Positions 27,927 through 36,338 of a stretch of DNA of 64,000 nt are shown in pieces (the first letter of the stretch is position 1; every line of letters begins with the position of its first letter). The position numbers and the translations under genes were made by a program. Below the pieces are notes generated by a model. It saw nothing but the letters and a program-made list of their open reading frames with translations. It made no database searches and had not been told where the DNA came from. Source of the stretch: Schlesneria sphaerica (GTDB taxonomy: Bacteria > Planctomycetota > Planctomycetia > Planctomycetales > Planctomycetaceae); contig NZ_CP172346.1 of assembly GCF_044336245.1 (NCBI RefSeq), positions 2,480,001 through 2,544,000 on the forward strand. The letters are read 5' to 3'.

Positions 27927-29324
27927 GGAATAGCTCTTTGCAGTCTAAGTTCACCCCGCGGGGCGTCTGAAATGTGGCAAATTGGAGGCCGCACCGGACT
28001 ACGACCGGAATACAGCAAGACGAGGCAACACGGCCGCATTTCACGGTCCCCGTTCCCCGAAAGAGGCAGAATTGTGACAAACGATATAGGGAAGAGCAAT
28101 CCCCCACACTTCGGACGTGCGAAACAGGAAAATGATCAATTGTAAATCACTTATGGGTGACAACCTTTTCAGCCCCTTCCCCACAGGTCGGGACACTCAA
28201 AACGCTTCCATGGCTACTGAGCGATTGCCCACCAACTCGTGTCCATGTGTGGAAAATTTGTTTCCCAAAGGGGTGTAAGTTTTCCACGGTTTTGAACACG
28301 CGTTTCACTCCTCGAAGACGAAACCCAGCGACAAATTCGAGCCCTTTAGAAATTTTCAAAGTTAAGAAACATTTTCCGAAACATGCCCTTACTAACGTCT
28401 CAGACAGCATTTAAAGAAAGATCGCCTGCGGGCTGATCAATCTCGACACACTTTTGGTTTCGGGAGCAGACCTTGATGACCAGAGCCCCCGGACGCCGAC
28501 GCGTAAGCCCCCTTCACGACCCACAAGTCGACAGGAAGAAGCATCACGACGTACACGCGTTGCCGCCCGTTACCAGCTGAAATGACTTGCAATACCCTGC
28601 TGAGAGTAGCCGGCGTGGAACCTTTGGAAGGGCTGACGGTGCGACAGGCTTCCCCTCTTTCGGGCGACATCGGACGCGACTCAACATCCGATGAACAATT
28701 CGTCCGGGCTGTTCAGAGATGAGCTGAAGACCATCGGGAAGTGACAAAACAAGGGGGCCGGGAGGGTCGCTCGAAGCTCTGTCATTCCGACTGTAGCCAC
28801 ATTCGACGAAACGGGGCACCCTGAGTCGCAACGTCAAATTGCGTCAAAAACAAAAGTCTTTTTTTATATATCGTCTCACCGATCGCCAGAACGATCGACA
28901 TTGAACGGCCTCCAACCCCCCTGAAAAGTAGACTTATTCGCGCAACCGTGCATAGCCAACCTGAAGCCGATCTGAATTTGCGACAACTAGACAGGCCAGA
29001 CTCGAAAGAAATGGAGGGGGAACATATACACTGGAATTGATTGTCGATTTGTCATTTCGACGTGGTCGAAAGACGGATTCGGGTTTGCGAACCGCACCTC
29101 CGCTTTCTGGAACGTCAATTGCTTGGCAGGTGTACTGCCCGAACATCATGCCAACTTTCGCGGTATCAGGATCTGATGAGCGCACTTGGTAGAAGAGTTT
29201 CCTGGGAGAGCCCGCGAAGGGCATCCCGTGATGACATGCGCCGGAAAACGCAACAGTCATCTGTGTCAGCTCTGTCTCGGTTGATGGTCGGGTTCACCGT
29301 ATTTGTTAATTAAGGGCGATCTCG
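27927..29324. other. 1.4 kb gene-free region between tkt and lexA-like gene
   Basis: This is the longest empty stretch in the window. Short open frames overlap on both strands but lack ribosome binding sites and family motifs. The part from about 28200 to 28420 is A+T-richer than its surroundings and contains an inverted repeat, GTGGAAAA (28249-28256) and TTTTCCAC (28280-28287). A T-rich run lies near 28857-28872. It must hold the promoters of both flanking genes and may hold an unrecognised RNA. Confidence 0.5.
28248..28288. repeat. Inverted repeat with DnaA-box-like nonamers
   Basis: TGTGGAAAA at 28248-28256 fits the DnaA-box pattern TGTGNAWAA. TTTTCCACG at 28280-28288 is the opposite orientation with one mismatch. 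The arms match over 8 bp with a 23 bp spacer. Confidence 0.3.
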
Positions 29325-29933
29325 ATGAACACATTGAATCCTATGCATTCTCTCACACTCCGACAGCAAGAGATTTACGACTTCTTGCGCGACAAAATTG
29401 TGACCCGCGGTTACGGTCCCACCGTTCGCGAAATTGGTCACAAATTTGGCATCAAGTCGCCGAACGGAGTGATGTGTCACCTGAAGGCACTGGAGAAGAA
29501 GGGGCTCATCTCCCGCGAAGCACACATGTCACGGGCGATTCAGTTGTCGAATCCCCCTCAGCTGCAGACGGTGCTCCCCTTCCTGGGCCAGATTACGGTG
29601 GGCGAGCCATTCCCTGCCGCCAACCCCGACGATCGCCTCGACTTCAGCGGACTGTTCACATCCCCCGAACTGTGTTGCCTGCGAGTCCGTGGTTCCAGCC
29701 TCAACGATGACCAGATCGCCGAAGGGGACACCCTGGTCGTTCACAAGCAGCCGTCGTTCCGTGACGGTGACCTGGCCGTGATCGCCTACGAAGATGGAAC
29801 GATCGGCGTTCGCCGTCTCTACCAGGAAATCCACCGCGTCCGACTGGAATCGGTTCGCAAGACCGGAAATCCCCAGTTCGTCGACCGCGTTGTGGTCATT
29901 GGTATCGTGGTTGGCGTGATCCGTCAGTACTGA
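29325..29933 (+). CDS. LexA-like repressor with altered autocleavage residues
   Basis: The 202-residue protein starts at ATG 29325 behind AAGGG. The N-terminal winged helix-turn-helix matches LexA: LTLRQQEIYDFLRDKI, GPTVREIG and the recognition region SPNGVMCHLKALEKKG. The C-terminal S24-type domain is recognisable, but key positions differ. The cleavage site, normally Ala-Gly in AAGEP, reads TVGEP. The nucleophile Ser survives in RGSSL (normally GDSM). The general-base Lys (ATVKR or similar) is Arg in GVRRLY. DNA binding seems intact, while RecA-stimulated self-cleavage is doubtful. A second, canonical LexA elsewhere in the genome is possible. Confidence 0.85.
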   Translation: MNTLNPMHSLTLRQQEIYDFLRDKIVTRGYGPTVREIGHKFGIKSPNGVMCHLKALEKKGLISREAHMSRAIQLSNPPQLQTVLPFLGQITVGEPFPAANPDDRLDFSGLFTSPELCCLRVRGSSLNDDQIAEGDTLVVHKQPSFRDGDLAVIAYEDGTIGVRRLYQEIHRVRLESVRKTGNPQFVDRVVVIGIVVGVIRQY

Positions 29934-29947
29934 TCACGCCCGGCAAG

Positions 29948-31111
29948 TCACCACTCAATTGCCAGCATCAGGCAATTGAGTCCGCTGCCGATACCGAGAA
30001 ATCCGACCCGGTCCCCGCGAACGAGAAATCCTCGCTCATCGGCAATCGCCGCAGTCAGTGGAAGCGACACTGTGCCAATATTCCCCAGATAGGGGAAGGT
30101 GTTGAAGTCCTTGTCATGGGCGATGCCGAGGGCCCCCAGAACCTGTTCGCGATGCCCCTTGCCAACCTGATGGCAGATGACCTTGTCGATTTCGTCAGGC
30201 GAGAAACCGATTTTGGACAGGAATGAACGCCATGTGTTCATTCCCAGGTCGACGCCGTGCTTCAGTACGCTGATCGAATCGGTCTGCATAAACTGAGTGA
30301 ACGCGTGAGACAGTTTCGCGGGTAACAGGCCGCTGACCTTCTGCTGGACCAGGTTGGGCAGCAGGTTTCCGAATTTCGTATGCGTGACGACGGAGGGCAA
30401 TATCGCATCGACTTTGTTCACGGCCGCAGGGAGCAGTGATTCGAATCCCCAGCGGCAAAGAGCGTGATGCTCGGGTGCCGCTTTTGTCACGCCCCCCAGC
30501 AGCCGATGGGACTGTTCACGCGAGAACGACCCATCCGTCAGCAGTACCGCCACCGCCCCAGATCCGCCCGTCAGGGTCGCGAGGGACTTGGTGAAGGAAT
30601 CCATCGACATCTCTTCAAGCAATCGCTGGATCGAATAGTCGATGATCTCCCGTGCAGTCTCGCACGACACCACCATCCCGGCACGAATCTGCCCAAGCTC
30701 AATGCGGTTGGCGATATCAACCATTCCGTTGAGTACCCCCAGACAGGCGTTGCTGACATCAAAGACCGAGGCATCCGGGCTGATCGTCAGGTTAGCAGCA
30801 ACGCTACAGGCGGTCGCGGGTTCAAACTGTTCACGACAGACCCCGGCGTAGATCAGCACGCCGATATCCCGCGCGGCGACATTGGAATTCTCAAGTGCCC
30901 TGCGGGCCGCCTCCGTTGCTCCGTCGCTCAGTCGATGCCCTTCCGGCCACCAGCGTCGCTCATGAATCCCGGTCCAGGCTTCGAGCTGCCCCTTGGGAAT
31001 CTTCAGCTTTTCATACAAAGGCTCGAGACGCTGCTCAATTTCCGTTGAGGTGACGATCACCGGTGCCAGTTCGTAGCCGATCGCATCAATGTAGACTCGA
31101 GAATATTTCAT
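29948..31111 (-). CDS. OleA/FabH-like beta-ketoacyl synthase III (thiolase superfamily)
   Basis: ATG 31111 starts a 387-residue condensing enzyme beginning MKYSRVYIDAIGYEL; the frame opens further upstream without a better start. The residues LEPLYEKLKIPKGQLEAWTG and GIHERRWW are typical of OleA-type enzymes that join two acyl chains head to head. The catalytic triad is visible: Cys in VSNACLGVLNG, His in ICHQVGKGH and Asn in LGNIGTVS. The usual oleB, oleC and oleD partners are not adjacent. The lexA-like gene lies convergently downstream. Hydrocarbon synthesis versus another acyl condensation cannot be decided here. Confidence 0.8.
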   Translation of the reverse strand: MKYSRVYIDAIGYELAPVIVTSTEIEQRLEPLYEKLKIPKGQLEAWTGIHERRWWPEGHRLSDGATEAARRALENSNVAARDIGVLIYAGVCREQFEPATACSVAANLTISPDASVFDVSNACLGVLNGMVDIANRIELGQIRAGMVVSCETAREIIDYSIQRLLEEMSMDSFTKSLATLTGGSGAVAVLLTDGSFSREQSHRLLGGVTKAAPEHHALCRWGFESLLPAAVNKVDAILPSVVTHTKFGNLLPNLVQQKVSGLLPAKLSHAFTQFMQTDSISVLKHGVDLGMNTWRSFLSKIGFSPDEIDKVICHQVGKGHREQVLGALGIAHDKDFNTFPYLGNIGTVSLPLTAAIADERGFLVRGDRVGFLGIGSGLNCLMLAIEW

Positions 31112-31504
31112 AGGACTAAAATCGGTCCCTATCTGGATTCCGTAAAGCACAAGGACGAACACCACTTTATCCGACAGACAGTGTGCGTCCATCGCATTTC
31201 ACCTGATTCTACCGTATTCGTGGCTGCAAACCCCTGAAAAACAGGGCTCTTGCAGCCTGGTCACCACCAGAATTTTTTCTGATTTTGAAAATCAGCCACT
31301 TTCCATCGTGGCACCGAATCGGGACTGCTATCATCCTGACCTGTTGCAGTACTCCCCGAAGTCATTCTGGCGGAAACTGTGGTACGTGAAAATCTGTAAA
31401 CATCTCATTCCTCGCGGTCAGCCCGTGGTGAGAACAACAAGGAATCTGGCAACGGTCGATCGAATGTGCCGTCATTTTCGACCAACCGTTGCACCGAAAC
31501 AGTT
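31112..31504. promoter_or_regulatory. Divergent promoter region of the oleA-like gene and hisA, with palindromes
   Basis: This interval holds two inverted repeats. A two-part stem-loop at 31222-31257 has outer arms GGCTGCAA/TTGCAGCC and inner arms CCCTG/CAGGG. A 17 bp palindrome at 31279-31295, CTGATTTT-G-AAAATCAG, has operator form. No gene is seen. Confidence 0.5.
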
Positions 31505-32242
31505 ATGGAAATTCTGCCTGCAATCGATCTGCGAGGCGGCTGCTGTGTGCGGCTGCGACAGGGTGACTATGCCCAGGAGACTGTCTACGGCAATGATCCG
31601 GCTGAAATGGCTCGACATTGGGAACGACAGGGAGGAACCCGACTGCACCTTGTCGATCTCGATGGCGCCAAGGCAGGCAAGCCCGTCAATGTCGATGCCA
31701 TCAAGGCGATCGTCCGGGCCGTCAAAATTCCCTGCGAACTCGGCGGAGGTCTGCGTGACGAGTCCACCATTCGCTTCATGCTGAGCGAAGTGGGGATCGA
31801 TCGGGTCATCATCGGCACTCAGGCACTCAAGGAACCCGACTGGTTTCGCGATATGACCCGGTTATTCCCCGGCCGGATTGCACTGGGACTGGATGCCCGC
31901 AACGGCATGGTCGCGACAGCGGGATGGCTGGATGTGTCGCAGACGTCTGCGATGGAACTGGCACGACAGTTCTCCGATCTGGAACTGGCCGCAGTGATCT
32001 ACACCAACATTGCCAATGATGGAATGATGCAAGGTGTGGATGATGCCACCATTGATGAGATGATCCGACTGACGGAACTCGGATTCCCCGTGATCGCATC
32101 GGGGGGTGTCACCACGCTGGCGGATATCGAAAAACTGACTGCGCTTTCCCGTAAGCACCCTCGCTTGATTGGCGCGATCGTCGGACGCGCAATCTACGAA
32201 GGGACAATCGACGTCGCTGAAGCTGTCCGTATTGCCACCTAG
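31505..32242 (+). CDS. hisA: Phosphoribosylformimino-5-aminoimidazole carboxamide ribotide isomerase
   Basis: HisA catalyses the fourth step of histidine synthesis, an Amadori rearrangement of ProFAR, in a beta/alpha barrel. EILPAIDLRGG with the N-terminal catalytic Asp, LHLVDLDGAK, ELGGGLRD, GLDARNG and IASGGV are all present in order. Translation from ATG 31505 gives 245 residues; an in-frame ATG at 31466 would add 13 untypical residues. No other his genes are adjacent. The stop codon lies 13 bp before the permease start, suggesting co-transcription. Confidence 0.95.
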   Translation: MEILPAIDLRGGCCVRLRQGDYAQETVYGNDPAEMARHWERQGGTRLHLVDLDGAKAGKPVNVDAIKAIVRAVKIPCELGGGLRDESTIRFMLSEVGIDRVIIGTQALKEPDWFRDMTRLFPGRIALGLDARNGMVATAGWLDVSQTSAMELARQFSDLELAAVIYTNIANDGMMQGVDDATIDEMIRLTELGFPVIASGGVTTLADIEKLTALSRKHPRLIGAIVGRAIYEGTIDVAEAVRIAT

Positions 32243-32255
32243 GAACCATGAATCT

Positions 32256-33752
32256 ATGTCGAATCCGGAAACTCCGCATCGGGTCGCTCCCAAGACTCTT
32301 CCTCGAGTACTGGGACTGGTCGACTCCACGGCACTTGTCATCGGTTCGATTATTGGTTCAGGGATTTTCTTGAAGGTGGGCAAAGTCGATCAGGCACTCA
32401 TGGCCTGGGGATACTTGCCCATCATTGGCGTCTGGGTCTTCGTGGGCTTGATCACGCTGTGCGGTTCGCTGGCTCTGGCGGAACTGGCAGCAATGTATCC
32501 CCAGGCAGGCGGACCGTATCTCTACCTGCGTGAAGCCTACGGGCAACTTCCCGCCTTTCTTTGGGGCTGGACCGAGTTCTGGGTGATCCGAACCGGTTCT
32601 GTCGGGGCACTCGTTTGTGCGACAGCAATTTATCTGGACGAATTTCTGCGTCCATCCGGGGCGACCTCTTATCCGCTGGGTCATTACGGACAGTTCGCTG
32701 CATCGCTAATCATCATCACCGGCCTAACGGCCATCAACATCTTCAGCACCCGCTGGGGAGCCGCCGTTCAGAACGTCGCCACCGCTGCCAAGCTCGTTTT
32801 TCTAGCCCTGCTGATCGGACTCCCCCTGCTCATGGGAAAGATGAACCTGGAACATCTTTCGCCGCTTTGGGTCTCCTCCCCCGAAACGACAATCGCACCT
32901 GAAACGGATGTCGCCGTCGCTGAGACCGCGGATTCCGCATCACAGTCTGGACCGACATCGCGGACATTCCTGGCAGCCTTCGGTGTGGCCCTGATCGCTG
33001 TGTTCTGGCCCTACGACGGCTGGATCAATATCGCACCGGTTGCCGAGGAGATCCGTGAGCCGCAGAAGAACGTTCCCCGAGCTCTGGGGATCGGAATATT
33101 GACGGTCGTCCTGGTCTATGCAGGAGCCAACCTGAGCTACCATCTCGTGCTGTCGATGTCCGCCGTCGCCAACAGCACGACACTTGCCTCCGATGTCTTT
33201 CGAGTGCTGTTCGGGGAATGGGGAAGTAAGTTCGCCGCACTGGGCGTTTGCTGCTCAACCTTCGGAGCCGCCAATTCTAATCTGATCGCCGGCCCGAGAA
33301 TCTATTTCGCCGCCGCTCGCGATGGTCTGGTCCCCAACTACATCCAGCAAGTCCATCCTCGATATCACACCCCCGCGAACTCGATTCTGATACAAGGAAT
33401 CTGGACGGCGCTGATGATCATCGCCTTTTATGCGACCAGCCCCAATCCAAAGGAAGTCTTTGACCTGATCACCGATGCCGTCATCTGCGCCGGCCTGATC
33501 TTCTACAGTCTTGCCGTGGGAGCGGTCTACATCCTGCGGGTCCGGCGTCCTGCCGAACCTCGTCCCTATCGAACCTGGGGGTATCCCATCACTCCAGGAC
33601 TGTTGATCGCCACTTATCTCCTCGCCCTGATCGGAACACTGATCGAACAGTGGGACAAGCTCATCTGGGTGCTCGCTCTGATCGCCGCCGGCATCGTCTA
33701 TTACGCCCTGATTCCAAAGTCAAAATTAAAAGCGGACACCGCCGCAGAGTAA
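32256..33752 (+). CDS. APC-family amino acid permease
   Basis: This 498-residue integral membrane protein has about 12 hydrophobic helices. The first helix carries GSIIGSGIF, the substrate-binding loop signature of the amino acid-polyamine-organocation family. EPQKNVPRALG after helix 6 is likewise typical of LAT/SteT-type exchangers. An insert rich in Thr and Ser lies in the loop near residues 208-230. Translation is placed at ATG 32256, with AGGA overlapping the hisA stop. The transported amino acid is unknown; co-transcription with hisA does not prove histidine transport. Confidence 0.88.
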   Translation: MSNPETPHRVAPKTLPRVLGLVDSTALVIGSIIGSGIFLKVGKVDQALMAWGYLPIIGVWVFVGLITLCGSLALAELAAMYPQAGGPYLYLREAYGQLPAFLWGWTEFWVIRTGSVGALVCATAIYLDEFLRPSGATSYPLGHYGQFAASLIIITGLTAINIFSTRWGAAVQNVATAAKLVFLALLIGLPLLMGKMNLEHLSPLWVSSPETTIAPETDVAVAETADSASQSGPTSRTFLAAFGVALIAVFWPYDGWINIAPVAEEIREPQKNVPRALGIGILTVVLVYAGANLSYHLVLSMSAVANSTTLASDVFRVLFGEWGSKFAALGVCCSTFGAANSNLIAGPRIYFAAARDGLVPNYIQQVHPRYHTPANSILIQGIWTALMIIAFYATSPNPKEVFDLITDAVICAGLIFYSLAVGAVYILRVRRPAEPRPYRTWGYPITPGLLIATYLLALIGTLIEQWDKLIWVLALIAAGIVYYALIPKSKLKADTAAE

Positions 33753-33871
33753 CCCACCACAAAGTCAGAGTGCCCCATGCCGGACCCGTTGCACACGTCG
33801 GCCGGCGCAGAGCACTGCCGTGGTGTTCGATTTCCACATCCGGACGGAACAGGCCCGTTCTCATCCCGCCG

Positions 33872-34555
33872 TCAGCCAATGGTGTAGATGAACGGGGCCA
33901 GTGCCGACGACTGCACGAAGAACAGCACCATTCCCAGTACGAGCAGCAGCACCAGAATGGGCAGCAGCAGGTAGTGGCCTCGTCGTGCAAAGAATGAGAA
34001 CGTTTCGGCGAAAAGCGAGATCAGCGGCCGCGACTTCAGACGGCGATAGGATACGGACGATTCCCGCAGTTCCTCGACAGGCAGGTCCTGCCAGGCAGAC
34101 GTGACCGGAGGAGGTTCGGTCGTCCAGGAGTAGAATGGATTCGCATTCCCGTGTCGAAGACGCTCCCACCAGCCCAGCGGCGAGATGAGCAAAAAGTAAA
34201 ACACCGTCAGCAGCAGCGTCATCACCAGCCGCCCCTGAAAATGGGCCAGAGACATCCAGATCCGATGCGGCCAGTAAAGGGCCTGCGGCAACAGCGTCCC
34301 GCACCCCATGAGACCCAGGCCGCTCAGCATCAAACCGTGCCAGAACCCATCGAGCGGACTGACCACACAGAACCAGCAGAAGCCCCCCAGCAGAAAAAAC
34401 AGCCACCCGATCGTGAGTCCGAAGCTGGTTAATTGGCGGATCTCGTCCCGCTCACGTCGCTCGGAAAGTTGACGGAGATACGGAAAGGCGCTGAATGATG
34501 CCTGGAACTCAGTCGAGTTCGAAGCGTTGAAGCCATTGGGCACGAGCGGTCTCAT
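33872..34555 (-). CDS. Fused SxtJ-like and DUF5989-like membrane protein
   Basis: The protein has four to five hydrophobic segments. Residues about 40-145 match SxtJ-type proteins: RQLTSFGLTIGW, LYWPHRIWMSL and FYFLLISPLGWWERL. The last 40 residues, with FFARRGHYLLLP and QSSALAPFIYTIG, match the separate small DUF5989 proteins that usually lie beside SxtJ and carbamoyltransferase genes. Both are here in one frame. The start is uncertain: ATG 34555 or GTG 34543, both inside the carbamoyltransferase 3' end, so translation is probably coupled. The protein likely assists the carbamoyltransferase or export of its product at the membrane, which is inference. Confidence 0.75.
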   Translation of the reverse strand: MRPLVPNGFNASNSTEFQASFSAFPYLRQLSERRERDEIRQLTSFGLTIGWLFFLLGGFCWFCVVSPLDGFWHGLMLSGLGLMGCGTLLPQALYWPHRIWMSLAHFQGRLVMTLLLTVFYFLLISPLGWWERLRHGNANPFYSWTTEPPPVTSAWQDLPVEELRESSVSYRRLKSRPLISLFAETFSFFARRGHYLLLPILVLLLVLGMVLFFVQSSALAPFIYTIG

Positions 34556-36338
34556 CCAGGGGAGGGGAGGGTTGACGGGTCCGTTCCAGATAACGATTGC
34601 CAACAATCAGGGAGTCAATTTCCGTCGCCATGAAACAACGATAGGCGTCCTCAGCCGTGTTCACAATGGGTTCGCCACGGACATTGAATGACGTGTTGAC
34701 AATCACACTGCACCCCGTCTGCTGCTTGAACGAGGTCAGCACGCCATACACGAACGGATTTCGCGCGGGGTCGATCGTCTGCAATCGAGCCGAGTAATCC
34801 ACATGCGTAATTGCGGGAATCTGCGAGCGCGACTGCTTCAGCAGGTCGATGCCGAACAGCTTCTCGTCAGAAACTTCTTTACGCTGCGACTGCGTCACAG
34901 GGTAGACGAGCAGCATGTAAGGGCTTTCCTGGCGGCAATCGAAATACCGGTCGGCATCTTCGGCGAGCACCATCGGAGCAAACGGCCGGAATGACTCTCG
35001 AAATTTGACTTTCAGATTCATCCGCGTCTGCATGGAGTCGGATCGCGCGTCACCCAGAATGGAGCGGGCTCCCAGAGCCCGCGGCCCAAACTCCATTCGC
35101 CCTCGCGCGACGGCGACGACTTTCCCCGCCGCGATATCCGTTGCGATCCGCGTCTGCAACTCGGACTCGTCCAGCGCGTCCCACACCGCCCCCATCGCCT
35201 CAAGCACGGCATCATCAACAGGCGATTCCGGAGGGATATCCGGTCCGAGAAAAGCTCCATGCATGCCATCAGGTTTGGCTGTCAGTCGCGGTTGATTTAA
35301 GTCCCGATGCCAGAAACTGAGAGCGGCACCAAGTGCTCCCCCCGCGTCCCCTGCGGCGGGCTGAGTCCAGATCTGGTCAAAGGGACCAGCGGTCGACAAG
35401 TGCCCGGTCGCGACACAGTTCAGTGCCACGCCCCCCGCCAACACAAGCTGGTTCATGCCAGTCTTGTAATGGATAAATCGTCCCATACGCAGCAGGGCCT
35501 CGTTTATCACCACTTGAATACTGGCGGCCAGATCCATTTCCCGCTGAGTGATCCGTGTCTCGGGCTGACGAGGTGGCCCTTCGAATAACTGGTGAAACCT
35601 GGCCGTTGTCGAAACCAGTCCGGTGGCGTATCCGAAGTAATCCTGATTGAGCAGCATGGTGCCATCATCCATCAGATGGACAACATGCTGAAGGATACGT
35701 TCCGCATAGAGTGGCCGGCCATACGGAGCCAGCCCCATCAATTTGTACTCGCCGCTATTGATCTTGAAGCCACAGTAGTACGTGAAGGCCGAGTAAAGCA
35801 GCCCCAGGGAATTGGGGAAGCGAAGTTCCTGCTTCAGTTCGATCTCGTTCCCGGTCCCGACTCCCCACGTGGCTGTCGACCACTCCCCGACACCATCCAC
35901 CGTCAGAATCGCAGCCTGCGAAAAGGGAGAGGGATAAAAAGCACTGGCCGCATGCGAGCGATGATGATCAACGAAGTCGATCTTCCGGTCGATCCCCAGT
36001 TCCTTCGCAATTTCTTTTTCAAGCCACAGTTTGCGGGTGAGCCAGTCGGGCAGAATGTGGATGAAACTGCGCAGTCCTCGAGGGGCAGTAAACAGGGATG
36101 ACATCATCAGACGTTCGAAATGAACGAGCGGCCGCTCATAGAACACGATGTGATCAACATCTTCGATCGACAGACCCGCGAAATGCAGGCACCATCCCAC
36201 GGCGTGATGAGGAAACGACGAGTCCCCCTTCACCCGCGTAAATCGCTCTTCCTGTGCCGCTCCCACGATATTGCCGTCGATTACGAGTGCCGCGGCCGAA
36301 TCATGGTAATAAGCGGAAATCCCCAGGATCGACGTCAT
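34509..36338 (-). CDS. NodU/TobZ-family carbamoyltransferase
   Basis: The 609-residue enzyme transfers a carbamoyl group from carbamoyl phosphate via carbamoyl-AMP to a hydroxyl of a sugar or related acceptor. The N terminus, GISAYYHDSAAALV, and HHRSHAASAFYPSP with metal-binding His belong to the Kae1-like domain. GGVALNCVATG is also typical, and the C-terminal YrdC-like region has FGPRALGARSIL and NTSFNVRGEPIV. Its ATG overlaps the SGNH gene stop as ATGA, so the two are translationally coupled. The acceptor is unknown; a cell-surface glycan is suggested by neighbours. Confidence 0.92.
   Translation of the reverse strand: MTSILGISAYYHDSAAALVIDGNIVGAAQEERFTRVKGDSSFPHHAVGWCLHFAGLSIEDVDHIVFYERPLVHFERLMMSSLFTAPRGLRSFIHILPDWLTRKLWLEKEIAKELGIDRKIDFVDHHRSHAASAFYPSPFSQAAILTVDGVGEWSTATWGVGTGNEIELKQELRFPNSLGLLYSAFTYYCGFKINSGEYKLMGLAPYGRPLYAERILQHVVHLMDDGTMLLNQDYFGYATGLVSTTARFHQLFEGPPRQPETRITQREMDLAASIQVVINEALLRMGRFIHYKTGMNQLVLAGGVALNCVATGHLSTAGPFDQIWTQPAAGDAGGALGAALSFWHRDLNQPRLTAKPDGMHGAFLGPDIPPESPVDDAVLEAMGAVWDALDESELQTRIATDIAAGKVVAVARGRMEFGPRALGARSILGDARSDSMQTRMNLKVKFRESFRPFAPMVLAEDADRYFDCRQESPYMLLVYPVTQSQRKEVSDEKLFGIDLLKQSRSQIPAITHVDYSARLQTIDPARNPFVYGVLTSFKQQTGCSVIVNTSFNVRGEPIVNTAEDAYRCFMATEIDSLIVGNRYLERTRQPSPPLDETARAQWLQRFELD

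Noticed and set aside
28141..28420. A chromosomal replication origin
   Set aside because: Only two DnaA-box-like nonamers, one imperfect, are present and no dnaA, dnaN or gidA gene is near. Kept only as an inverted repeat.
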